A DNA stretch of 64,000 nucleotides. Source: Aphidius gifuensis. Lineage: Eukaryota > Arthropoda > Insecta > Hymenoptera > Braconidae. The stretch is taken from the NCBI RefSeq assembly GCF_014905175.1, contig NC_057789.1, positions 30,314,555-30,378,554 on the forward strand, read 5' to 3'. The position numbers and the translations under genes are program-made. Below, piece after piece: positions 10,292 to 22,181 of the stretch (the stretch's first letter is position 1; each line of letters opens with the position of its first letter). The notes beneath the pieces are model-generated. The model ran no database searches and had not been told where the DNA came from. It saw nothing but the letters and a program-made list of their open reading frames with translations.

Positions 10292-11811
10292 ATGGCAATG
10301 ACCAAGTGTGCAATTTTTAATTTAAAAAACATAAAAATTCAAATAAAATCATTAACAAGAGCATCATCATCATCGTCATCATTTTCACCAAGTACAAAAC
10401 AAAATGAAATAATAAAACGTGATGATACATATGGTGGACATCATTTTAAACCATTACCAGTTGTATTAGAAAAAGGACATGGTGTTTATTTATGGGATAC
10501 TGATGGTAAAAAATATATTGATTTTCTTGCTGGTTTTGCAACATGTAATCAGGGACATTGTCATCCAAGACTTGTTAAAGTTATGCAGAGTCAATGTGCA
10601 AAACTTCATCATACATCAAGAGCCTATTATACTTCATTGCATGGTGAACTTGCTGAGTATATAACAAGATTATTAAATTTTGATAGATTTATACCAATGA
10701 ATACAGGTAATACATATGTAAATTATATTGATAAATAAATAATATTTACGTAAAATTAAAAATTAATTTATAAAAAATAGGTGTTGAAGGAGGAGATCTT
10801 GCATTAAAATTAGCAAGACATTGGGCATATAAAATTAAAAAAATACCAAATAATAAAGCCACAATATTATTTGCAAATAATAATTTTTGGGGACGTTCAT
10901 TGGCAGCAATATCAGCATCAACTGAGCCACTTAGTTATACTGATTTTGGTCCATTTATGCCAAATTTTGAAAAAATACCATATGATAATCTTGATGTACT
11001 TGAAGAAAAATTAAAAAATAATGAAAATATTTGTGCTTTTATGGTTGAGCCAATACAGGGTGAAGCTGGTGTTAAAATACCAAAAGTAATAAAAAAAATT
11101 AAAAAATTAATTTACATAATATATACCTATAGGTTTTTTTTTTTTTTTAGGATGGTTATTTAGAGGGTGTACGTAAACTTTGTACAAAATATAATGTATT
11201 ATGGATAGCAGATGAAGTACAAACTGGCTTAGGAAGAACTGGTTATCGTCTTGCAGTTGATTATGAAAAACAAAAACCAGATATATTAATTTTGGGTAAA
11301 GCATTATCTGGTGGAATGTATCCTGTATCTGGTGTATTATCAAGTAATGAGGTATGTAATTTAATTGATTTTTCTTTCATCTATTCACATATTGATATAT
11401 GTATATATTTATTTATAGATTATTGAAAATTTAAAAGCTGGTACTCATGGTAGTACATTTGGTGGTAGTCCTTTAGCATGTTCTGTTGCATTAGAGGCAT
11501 TGAGAATAATTGAAGAAGAAAATTTAACAGATAATTCAAATAAACTTGGTATTATTATTAAAAAAGAACTTGAAAAATTACCAAAAGATATTGCAATTGA
11601 ATATCGTGGACGTGGTTTACTTGGTGGTTTACTTATAAATGATAAATTTGCTGATGGATGGAATGTTTGTTTAAAATTACGAGATGCTGGTTTATTAACA
11701 AGACCAGCACATGGACAACTTATTCGTATATCACCACCACTTGTTATTAATGAACAACAATTACGTCAAGGTCTTGATATTATTAAAACAACATTATTAA
11801 ATTATAATTAA
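10292..11811 (+). CDS. Diverged ornithine-aminotransferase paralog (OAT2)
   Basis: Exons 10292-10706, 10781-11085, 11151-11351 and 11419-11811 give 437 residues. The PLP machinery is intact (NTGVEGGD, DEVQTGLGRTG, lysine of GKALSGG near residue 290, FMVEPIQGEAGV), and a basic Ser-rich N-terminus again suggests mitochondrial import. Two positions that govern ornithine recognition in OAT are changed: human Y55 aligns with F52 (YGGHHFKPLP) and human Y85 with F82 (FLAGFATCNQGHCHP). GEHGSTYGGNP has become GTHGSTFGGSP. A working aminotransferase with altered specificity is therefore plausible, though it may still use ornithine. It lies 361 bp downstream of OAT1 on the same strand, indicating an old tandem duplication, and keeps an intron that OAT1 lacks. 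Its stop overlaps that of the next gene. Confidence 0.88.
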
Positions 11812-13552
11812 TCATCAATATGTTTATTTTTTTTATGTCGTTTTAAACTAAATGCTTGTGTAAAAAATTCATTACATATTAAACATTTAAATGATTTATA
11901 AGATGATGATGATGATGATGATGATGAATTATGTATTGTACTTGTATGTCTATTCAAGTGTGATAATAATTTAAATGTTTTATCATCACATAATTTACAT
12001 TTATATGGTCTTGATGAATTGTGTATAACTTGATGATTTTTTAAATGACTTGATTGTGTAAATGTTTTATGACATATTAAACAATTAAATGGTTTTATTT
12101 TAGTATGTGTACGTAAATGTTCATTATAATTACTCTTTTCAATAAATTTTTTAAAACAATATTTACACTCGTAATTTTTAATACCACTATGTATTTTCAT
12201 GTGTATTTTTAAATTATATTTTTGACTAAATAATTTATGACATATTTCACAGCTTAATTTAAAATTTGTACTACCACCATCATCATCAATGGCATCATTG
12301 TGTAATTTAATATGTTGTATTAAATTTTTTTTATATTTATAAACTTTATCACATATTGAGCATTTATATATACTGTTTATATTCTTATTGTTATTATTGA
12401 TTTTTGATTTTTTATCAATTTGATTGTGAATTTTTACGTGTTCTTTTAAATATGATGGATAAGAAAATACTTTATCACAAATTTTACACTGATAAATATT
12501 TGTTTTTGTGTGTAATCTCATATGAGCATTTAATTTACTTTTCGATGTATATTTTTTAGGACAATTAATACATTTAAATGGTCTGTCATTGGTGTGTAAA
12601 TATTCATGTGTTGAAAGTTTTGATTTTTTATCAAAACATTTACCACAAACAGGACATTTATGTTTTTTATTATTTACTGATAATGATGATTGTTGATAAT
12701 TACTCTCTTTATTTAAATTATCATTATTATTATTATTATTATTATTTGGAATTGTTGAATGAGATAATTTATGATTCATCAATTGATTGACATTTGAAAA
12801 TGTGTGATTGCATAATGAGCAATACAAAGCACATGATGGTCTTTCATATTTAGTTGTTGATGTTATATTTTTTGTTGGACAAGTTATATCTGTTTTTGAA
12901 TATTCAAAATTATTTGTTGTTTCAACAATATTCATATGATTGTATTCAATTGACGATGATGATGATGATTGGTCTTGAATAAATGATGAATTTGCGAGTG
13001 TATGCAACAATCGTCTGTGAGTACATAATTCATGATAATTTAAAAATACTTTATTACAATCAAAACATTTAAATGGTTTTGTTAAAGTATTATTTTTATC
13101 AACTATTGTATCATTACAATCTAAATTTATTTCTTCATTATATCCTTCCTAAAAAGACAATAATTATATAAAAAAATTAAAAATCAATATATGTTGATAA
13201 ATGATAATGTACCTTTGATATAGCTTGTCTTAGTGCTCTGTCAGCAGCTCGACATTGTTCTCTAAATAATAAAGCTGATTCAGCACGTGTAACACAACGA
13301 TCACATAATTTTTCTGGTAATTCATCACCTTGCCAAATCTAATAAAATAAATACATAAGTAGGTATATTATTTATTATTTAAATTAACAACAAGTATACC
13401 TCTAAGCATGATAAAGTTGTCAATTTAGCAGCAAGAGATGAGTCTGCTGGACCAACAAATAGACAAATCATTTTTTCACCATCTTCTCTTAAACAAGTTC
13501 TGCATAATTTCTTAATATTTTGACTATTAATTTTTTTGGTAACGACAAACAT
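11808..13552 (-). CDS. ZAD-C2H2 zinc-finger protein
   Basis: Transcribed right to left with exons 13400-13552, 13213-13338 and 11808-13148, all phase 0, giving 539 residues. The first two exons form the zinc-finger-associated domain: LCRTCL near residue 18 supplies one Cys pair and KLCDRCV the other, about 45 residues later. ZAD mediates dimerisation and is found in arthropod transcription factors. The last exon encodes about eleven C2H2 fingers (first FKCFDCNKVF, last CLICNEFFTQAFSLKRH), several joined by TGEKP-like but degenerate linkers. Poly-Asn and poly-Ser tracts interrupt linkers. Likely a nuclear DNA-binding regulator; the target is unknown. No one-to-one ortholog is proposed because this family expands lineage-specifically. 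It is convergent with OAT2 and overlaps it by 4 bp. Confidence 0.9.
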
Positions 13553-14740
13553 TTGTTATTGATAATCTGCACATAAAATTTATTAAGCAACTGGATACTA
13601 ATTGGTTCTGCTTGGCTCCATAAACAACAAGACATATAAATCATTAATTATACTTTTTTTACTTGTCGAATTGTTTAAATATTGTCTGTAAAATAAGTAA
13701 TATAATTTATAGGTATTAGTTTAACAACAAATTAAATGATTTAATTATTAGTAACAACAATACCTGTACATGTAAATAAAAATTTCTTTTATTTATTTAT
13801 ACATAATAACATGTTGTAGGTATATACAAAAGTATGTATTTTGTAATATATTTCATGTACAAATTAATTAATCGTTTATTTATTTATTTATTAATAATTG
13901 TGGTTGCTTGAAAAAATTCAAGACATAACACATGGAATTGGTTTGTTGTGAAAAAATTTGACAGATTCTTGTACTGTTATTATTATTTGGTGTTTTTCAC
14001 GGGGTCAACTGTCCATCTAACGGCTTTGGTGGACAACAAACTCTTGTACTATTGTTATTATTTGGTGTTTTTCACGAGGTCGGCTGTCCACCTAACGGCC
14101 TTGGTAGACAACAATCTTGTTAATAATTTTTAGATAATTAATTAATAAATGAAGGAATAGTTTAATGAAAAATCTTTTTAAATAACAATGTTTAGAATTG
14201 ATTTATTTATATGAGGAAATTATGGGGAGTTGAATTATTTAACAAAATATATATGTCAATTTTAGGATTTTGAATGGTTTAGTTTTTTGGATTTGCCGTT
14301 GGGGCAGCACCTTACGGACAAGGCCTCGTGGCAAGAAAATATTGTATAATTAAATTGTTTTTAGTAAATTAATTGATTGTTTATAAAATAATCTATTGTG
14401 ATGATAATTAGCGTAATTTAATAGAGAATTTAATGCCGTTTGAATCATAATTTTAGGATGGATATTGAGGAAGCTATGAAAATTTGAAAATCATGTATGG
14501 GTATACTGTATGGCTAGGATGATGTTTTATATTACAAGTTATTTTACATTAATTAAATAATAGAATAAATAAATAATAGCGATAATGATTGGATGCGGAT
14601 TAAAAAAAGAAAGTTAATGGTGTTTGACAGGTATTTTTAGGGTTAATATTAAACGGTTTATTGGGATTCATAAAATTGTACTTTTCTCACAAGTTGTCAA
14701 GTTGCATGACGTTTAATATATAAGGACCAAAATGTCATCA
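13553..14740. other. AT-rich intergenic region with a 75-bp direct repeat
   Basis: No gene is seen. Two head-to-tail copies of a roughly 75-bp unit (starting 13968 and 14043) share CTTGTACT..TTATTATTTGGTG and a GC-richer block CTAACGGC-TTGGT. A related block (GGACAAGGCCTCGTGGC) recurs near 14318. These look like relics of a repeat family. Confidence 0.55.
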
Positions 14741-15045
14741 CTAACGGGGGATCCCCCCGTATACCACAGTGACGTGACTGAAGTATACAACATAGTATTT
14801 AGGCCAAATGCTATCTTGTATCCTTTAGTTGGTACACGTAAGCATAGTAGAGTTCTTTGTTTAGTATGTTGTTTAAAGTAGTTTAATTTGATTTGATTGG
14901 CTTACTGTGGTATACTTCAGTCATCGAGTGGTCGACGCCTGCAGCCCCGTGTGGTTGGTTGGTTGGGGCTGTGGGCGTCTAAGGGTATTAATAAACCAAT
15001 ACCCGGCGCAAAGCGCTGAAAAAATCTGTGCTCGGTCGGTAACTT
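14741..15045. repeat. GC-rich hairpin-forming block
   Basis: In an AT-rich setting this block stacks several inverted repeats. There is a near-palindrome CGGGGGATCCCCCCG (about 14745-14760). The segment GTATACCACAGT with TGACTGAAGTATAC (14760-14790) is repeated inverted as ACTGTGGTATACTTCAGTCA (about 14904-14923). A stem joins CGCCTGCAGCCCC to GGGGCTGTGGGCG (about 14938-14980), and GGGTATT pairs with AATACCC just after. It may be a foldback transposon remnant or a structured transcript; no coding capacity is seen. Confidence 0.55.
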
Positions 15046-15239
15046 ATCATTGACATAAAAAAAGTAGAGATCTTGAAAAATAAATTCAAAATATAAATAG
15101 TTTCAAGTATATCCGTAAGAGCAGTCAATTCCGAAATTTGAAATTCTCAAAATAAATTCAAATAAATAAATTCAAATAAATAAAATCAATGATTCTAAAT
15201 GCAACAACAACAGCAGCTAATTCCGGCATTCAATATTCT

Positions 15240-15445
15240 CTTTATAAATGGGAATTTGGACTTAGGCAAAAATTTGGAAGGTAGGTGCTATATATAGAGG
15301 GAAAAAATATTTTTTTTTTTGCTTACAAGTACTTATTTTTTGACGGGGATCATTTTTAGACATACTTTGTATTTACATGGGTTTATGGACTTGGACAAAA
15401 TTTTGGAAGGTAGGTGCTATATATAGATAGAGAAAAAAATTCTTT
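15240..15445. repeat. Two direct copies of a ~131-bp unit
   Basis: The string TTGGAAGGTAGGTGCTATAT occurs at about 15269 and 15400, each preceded by TGG(A)CTTGG/AGGCAAAA-type sequence and followed by a TATAGA run. A simple tandem duplication in non-coding DNA. Confidence 0.6.
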
Positions 15446-15752
15446 ATAGCTTATGAATACTTCTTCTTTCTTAACATACTGATACTTAGTTCATACAGGC
15501 TGGGACTTGTAATATTTTTTAGTAGATAGTTTATATATATTTTTTTTATACTTAAGACAATGTGTAATATAATATACTTTCTTTATCGGTGTTGAGCTAG
15601 CATGTTTCTATCTCGAAGACTATATTTTCGTAAGTTATTTTATTTTGTTGTTTGTTCACAAATGTATTGAAACAATCATATAGTTATTTGAAGATAAAAT
15701 TTATTAGTACAGTTATCATTGAGTATATAGTATATATGATTTTTATGTTGTT

Positions 15753-16220
15753 GATGTCGGTAACAATGTCAAAAATTTTTATTGAAGTTTTGAACAGCTC
15801 GTGAAACTTACATCGCAGTCGGTAAAGTAGGTATCTACATTATCATCAGTTGGTAATATAGGAACTGTGTCGGTAACTTTCGGGAGTCGATCAAAAATAC
15901 AATAAAATTTTTTGTGTCGGTAACAAAGGGTCAAAAATTTTTATTGAAGTTTTGAACGACTCATGAAACTTGCATCGCGGTCGGTAATGCAGGAATCTGC
16001 ATTACCATCAGTTGGTAATATAGAAATCTGTGTGGTAAGTTTTGGGAGTCGATCAAAAATGCAATAAAATTTTTTGTGTCGGTAATGAAGGGTCAAAAAT
16101 TTTTATTGAAGTTTTGAACGACTCACGAAAATTGCATCGCGGTCGGTAATGTAGGAATCTGCATTACCATCAGATGGTAATATAGGAATCTGTGTCGGTA
16201 AGTTTCGGGAGTCGTTCAAA
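15753..16220. repeat. Three tandem copies of a 162-bp repeat
   Basis: The block TCAAAAATTTTTATTGAAG recurs at about 15769, 15931 and 16093, a constant 162-bp period. Each copy also carries TGTGTCGGTAA, GCATCGCGGTCGGTAA and CATTACCATCAG. Copies differ by scattered substitutions. The last copy runs directly into the 17-bp satellite (its ACTTCAATAAAAA end abuts the first monomer). Confidence 0.8.
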
Positions 16221-16235
16221 ACTTCAATAAAAATT

Positions 16236-19200
16236 TTTTCCTTAGCTACATCTTTTCCTTAGCTACATCTTTTCCTTAGCTACATCTTTTCCTTAGCTAC
16301 ATCTTTTCCTTAGCTACATCTTTTCCTTAGCTACATCTTTTCCTTAGCTACATCTTTTCCTTAGCTACATCTTTTCCTTAGCTACATCTTTTCTTTTCCT
16401 TAGCTACATCTTTTCCTTAGCTACATCTTTTCCTTAGCTACATCTTTTCCTTAGCTACATCTTTTCCTTAGCTACATCTTTTCCTTAGCTACATCTTTTC
16501 CTTAGCTACATCTTTTCCTTAGCTACATCTTTTCCTTAGCTACATCTTTTCCTTAGCTACATCTTTTCCTTAGCTACATCTTTTCCTTAGCTACATCTTT
16601 TCCTTAGCTACATCTTTTCCTTTAGCTACATCTTTTCCTTAGCTACATCTTTTCCTTAGCTACATCTTTTCCTTAGCTACATCTTTTCCTTAGCTACATC
16701 TTTTCCTTAGCTACATCTTTTCCTTAGCTACATCTTTTCCTTAGCTACATCTTTTCCTTAGCTACATCTTTTCCTTAGCTACATCTTTCCCTTAGCTACA
16801 TCTTTCCCTTCGCTACATCTTTTCCTTAGCTACATCTTTTCCTTAGCTACATCTTTTCCTTAGCTACATCTTTTCCTTAGCTACATCTTTTCCTTAGCTA
16901 CATCTTTTCCTTAGCTACATCTTTTCCTTAGCTACATCTTTTCCTTAGCTACATCTTTTTCTTAGCTACATCTTTTTCTTAGCTACATCTTTTCCTTAGC
17001 TACATCTTTTCCTTAGCTACATCTTTTCCTTAGCTACATCTTTTCCTTAGCTACATCTTTTCCTTAGCTACATCTTTTCCTTAGCTACATCTTTTCCTTA
17101 GCTACATCTTTTCATGCTACATCTTTTCCTAGCTACATCTTTTCCTTAGCTACATCTTTTCCTTAGCTACATCTTTTCCTTAGCTACATCTTTCCCTTAG
17201 CTACATCTTTTCCATAGCTACATCTTTTCCTTAGCTACATCTTTTCCTTAGCTACATCTTTTCCTTAGCTACATCTTTTCCTTAGCTACATCTTTTCCTT
17301 AGCTACATCTTTTCATAGCTACATCTTTTCCTGCTACATCTTTTCTTAGCTACATCTTTTCCTTAGCTACATCTTTTCCTTAGCTACATCTTTTCCTTAG
17401 CTACATCTTTTCCTTAGCTACATTTTCTGCGTTGGTCCTATCTTTCCTTAGCTACATCTTTTCCTTAGCTACATCTTTTCCTTAGCTACATCTTTTCCTT
17501 AGCTACAGCTTTTCCTTAGCTACATCTTTTCCTTAGCTACATCTTTTCCTTAGCTACATCTTTTCCTTAGCTACATCTTTTCCTTAGCTACATCTTTTCC
17601 TTAGCTACATCTTTTCCTTAGCTACATCTTTTCCTTAGCTACATCTTTTCCTTAGCTACATCTTTTCCTTAGCTACATCTTTTCCTTAGCTACATCTTTT
17701 CCTTAGCTACATCTTTTCCTTAGCTACATCTTTTCCTTAGCTACATCTTTTCCTTAGCTACATCTTTTCCTTTACGTCTTTTCCTTAGCTACATCTTTTC
17801 CTTAGCTACATCTTTTCCTTAGCTACATCTTTTCCTTAGCTACATCTTTTCCTTAGCTACATCTTTTCCTTAGCTACATCTTTTCCTTAGCTACATCTTT
17901 TCTTTAGCTACATCTTTTCCTTAGCTACATCTTTTCCTTAGCTACATCTTTTCCTTAGCTACATCTTTTCCTTAGCTACATCTTTTCCTCAGCTACATCT
18001 TTTCCTTAGCTACATCTTTTCCTTAGCTACATCTTTTCCTTAGCTACATCTTTTCCTTAGCTACATCTTTTCCTTAGCTACATCTTTTCCTCTGCTACAT
18101 CTTCTTCTTAGCTACATCTTTTCCTTAGCTACATCTTTTCCTTAGCTACATCTTTTCCTTAGCTACATCTTTTCCTTAGCTACATCTTTTCCTTAGCTAC
18201 ATCTTTTCCTTAGCTACATCTTTTCCTTAGCTACATCTTTTCCTTAGCTACATCTTTTCCTTAGCTACATCTTTTCCTTAGCTACATCTTTTCCTTAGCT
18301 ACATCTTTTCTTAGCTACATCTTCCCCTTAGCTACATCTTTTCCTTAGCTACATCTTTTCCTTAGCTACATCTTTTCCTTAGCTACATCTTTTCCTTAGC
18401 TACATCTTTTCCTTAGCTACATCTTTTCCTTAGCTACATCTTTTCCTTAGCTACATCTTTTCCTTAGCTACATCTTTTCCTTAGCTACATCTTTTCCTTA
18501 GCTACATCTTTTTCCTTAGCTACATCTTTTCCTTAGCTACATCTTTTCCTTAGCTACATCTTTTCCTTAGCTACATCTTTTCCTTAGCTACATCTTTTCC
18601 TTAGCTACATCTTTTCCTTAGCTACATCTTTTCCTTAGCTACATCTTTGCCTTAGCTGCCTTACTTCCTGCGGTACATTGTCTGCTGTTCTACCTCTTGC
18701 CCTTCGGTACATCTTTTCCTTAGCTACATCTTTTCCTTAGCTACATCTTTTCCTTAGCTACATCTTTCCTTAGCTACATCTTTTCCTTAGCTACATCTTT
18801 CCTTAGCTACATCTTTTCCTTAGCTACATCTTTTCCTTAGCTACATCTTTTCCTTAGCTACATCTTTTCCTTAGCTACATCTTTTCCTTAGCTACATCTT
18901 TTCCTTAGCTACATCTTTTCCTTAGCTACATCTTTTCCTTAGCTACATCTTTTCCTTAGCTACATCTTTTCCTTAGCTACATCTTTTCCTTAGCTACATC
19001 TTTTCCTTAGCTACATCTTTTCCTTAACATCTTTTCCTTAGCTACATCTTTTCCTTAGCTACATCTTTTCCTTAGCTACATCTTTTCCTTAGCTACATCT
19101 TTTCCTTAGCTACATCTTTTCCTTAGCTACATCTTTTCCTTAGCTACATCTTTTCCTTAGCTACATCTTTTCCTTAGCTACATCTTTTCCTTAGCTACAT

Positions 19201-22081
19201 CTTTTCCTTAGCTACATCCTTTCCTTAGCTACATCTTTTCCTTAGCTACATCTTTTCCTTAGCTACATCTTTTCCTTAGCTACATCTTTTCCTTAGCTAC
19301 ATCTTTTCCTTAGCTACATCTTTTCCTTAGCTACATCTTTCCTAGCTACATCTTTTCTTAGCTACATCTTTTCCTTAGCTACATCTTTTCCTTAGCTACA
19401 TCTTTTCCTTAGCTACATCTTTCCTTAGCTACATCTTTTACTTAGTCACATCTTTTCCTTTGCTACATCTTTTCCCTAGATACATCTTTTTCCTCTCTAC
19501 ATCGTTCTCCTAGCTACATCTTTTCCTTAGCTACATCTTTTCCTTAGCTACATCTTTTCCTTAGCTACATCTTTTCCTTAGCTACATCTTTTCCTTAGCT
19601 ACATCTTTTCCTTAGCTACATCTTTTCCTAGCTACATCTTTTCCTTAGCTACATCTTTTCCTTAGCTACATCTTTTCATAGCTACATCTTTTCCTTAGCT
19701 ACATCTTTTCCTTAGCTTCATCTTTTCCTAGCTACATCTTTTCCTTAGCTACATCTTTTCCTTCTTCCACATCTTTCCTTAGCTACATCTTTTCCTTAGC
19801 TACATCTTTTCCTTAGCGACAGGTTTTCCTTAGCTACATCTTTTCCTAGCTACATCTTTTCTGCTTCTAATCTTTTCCTTAGCTACATCTTTTCCTTAGC
19901 TACATCTTTTCCTTAGCTACATCTTTTCCTTAGCTACATCTTTTCCTTAGCTACATCTTTTCCTTAGCTACATCTTTTCCTTAGCTACATCTTTTCCGTA
20001 GCTACATCTTTTCCTTAGCTTCTACATCTTTTCCTTAGCTACATCTTTTCCTAGCTACATCTTTTCCTAGCTACATCTTTTCCTTAGCTACATCTTTTCC
20101 CTAGTTACATCTTTTCCCTAGATACATCTTTTTTTCAGCTACATCTTTTCCTTAGCTACATCTTTTCCTTAGCTACATCTTTTCCTTAGCTACATCTTTT
20201 CCTTAGCTACATCTTTTCCTTAGCTACATCTTTTCCTTAGCTACATCTTTTCATGCTTCCACATCTTTTCCTTAGCTACATCTTTTCTTAGCTACATCTT
20301 TTCCTTAGCTACATCTTTTTCTTAGCTACATCTTTTCCTTAGCTACATCTTTTCATAGCTACATCTTTTCCTTAGCTACATCTTTTCCTTAGCTACATCT
20401 TTTCCTTAGCTACATCTTTTCATAGCTACATCTTTTCCTTAGCTACATCTTTTCCTAGCTACATCTTTTCCTTAGCTACATCTTTTCCTTAGCTACATCT
20501 TTTCATACTTCTACATCTTTTCCTTAGCTATCTTTTCCTTAGCTACATCTTTTCCTTAGCTACATCTTTTCCTTAGCTACATCTTTTCCTTAGCTACATC
20601 TTTTCCTTAGCTACATCTTTTCCTTAGCTACATCTTTTCCTTAGCTACATCTTTTCCTAGCTACATCTTTCCTTAACTTCTACATCTTTTCCTTAGCTAC
20701 ATCTTTTCCTTAGCTACATCTTTTTCTTAGCTACATCTTTTCCTTAGCTACATCTTTTCCTTAGCTACATCTTTTCCTTGCTTCATCTCTTTTCATAGCT
20801 ATCTTTTCCTTAGCTACATCTTTTCCTTAGCTACATCTTTTCCTTAGCTACATCTTTTCCTTAGCTACATCTTTTCCTTAGCTACATCTTTTCCTTAGCT
20901 ACATCTTTTTCTTTTCCTTAGCTACATCTTTTCCATAGCTACATCTTTTCATAGCTACATCTTTTCCTTAGCTACATCTTTTCATGCTTCACATCTTTTC
21001 CTTAGCTACATCTTTTCCTTAGCTACATCTTTTTCCTTAGCTACATCTTTTCCTAGCTACATCTTTTTCTTAGCTACATCTTTTCCTTAGCTACATCTTT
21101 CCTTAGCTACATCTTTCATAGCTACATCTTTTCATAGCTACATCTTTTCCTTAGCTACATCTTTTCCTTAGCTACATCTTTTCCTTAGCTACATCTTTTC
21201 CTTAGCTTTGTCTTTCCCTTAGCTTCATCTTTCCTTAGCTACATCTTTTCTTCTATCTTTTTCCTTAGCTACATCTTTTCTTAGCTTCACATCTTTTCCT
21301 TAGCTACATCTTTTCATAGCTACATCTTTTCCTAGCTACATCTTTTCCTTAGCTACATCTTTCCTTGGCTACATCTTTCCTTCTACTATCTTTTCCTTAG
21401 CTACATCTTTTTAGCCAGCTACATCTTTATAGCTTCTATCTTTTTCCATAGCTTTTCCTTAGCATCTTTTCCTTAGCTACATCTTTTCCTTAGCTACATC
21501 TTTTCCTTAGCTACATCTTTTCATAGCTTCCATCTTTTCCTTAGCTACATCTTTTCCTAGCTACATCTTTTCCTTAGCTACATCTTTTCCTTAGCTACAT
21601 CTTTTCCTTAGCTACATCTTTTCCTTAGCTACATCTTTCATGCTTCACATCTTTTCCCTTAGCTACATCTTTTCCTTAGCTACATCTTTTCCTAGCTTCT
21701 ATCTTTTATATTAGCCATCCTTTCCTTAGCTACATCTTTTCCTTAGCTACATCTTTTCATAGCTATCTTTTTCCTTAGCTACATCTTTTCCTTAGCTACA
21801 TCTTTTCCTTAGCTTCACATCTTTTCCTTAGCTACATCTTTTCCTTAGCTACATCTTTATAGCTTCCATCTTTTCATAGCTTCTATCTTTTCGCCATTAC
21901 ATCTTTCCATATTTACATCTTTCCTTAGCCCATCTTTCACATAGCTTCACATCTTTTCCTTAGCTACATCTTTTTCTTAGCTACATCTTTCCTTAGCTGT
22001 CTTTTCCTAACTACATCTTTTCCTTAGCTACCATCTTTCCATACCTTCCATCTTTTCCTTAGCTACATCTTTTCATATACA
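16236..22081. repeat. 17-bp satellite array, ~5.8 kb
   Basis: The monomer TTTTCCTTAGCTACATC repeats head to tail for about 5,846 bp, about 340 copies. Most monomers between 16240 and 20200 are identical. Unrelated interruptions occur, for example near 17424-17445 (TCTGCGTTGGTCCTA) and 18647-18712. From about 20200 to the gap at 22082 the array becomes irregular, with truncated and mutated units (CATAGCTACATC, GCTTCACATC). The monomer contains the palindrome TAGCTA and has no long open frame of interest. The true array is probably larger because it ends in an assembly gap. Confidence 0.97.
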
Positions 22082-22181
22082 NNNNNNNNNNNNNNNNNNN
22101 NNNNNNNNNNNNNNNNNNNNNNNNNNNNNNNNNNNNNNNNNNNNNNNNNNNNNNNNNNNNNNNNNNNNNNNNNNNNNNNNN
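22082..22181. other. Assembly gap (100 N)
   Basis: Exactly 100 N bases directly follow the decaying satellite array, the usual placeholder for a gap of unknown length. Sequence continuity between the satellite and the Rac/LRR cluster is therefore not established by this window. Confidence 0.99.

Noticed and set aside
16236..22081. Regular short repeats resembling a CRISPR-type array
   Set aside because: The units are contiguous 17-bp monomers with no spacers, in a eukaryotic intron-bearing genome.
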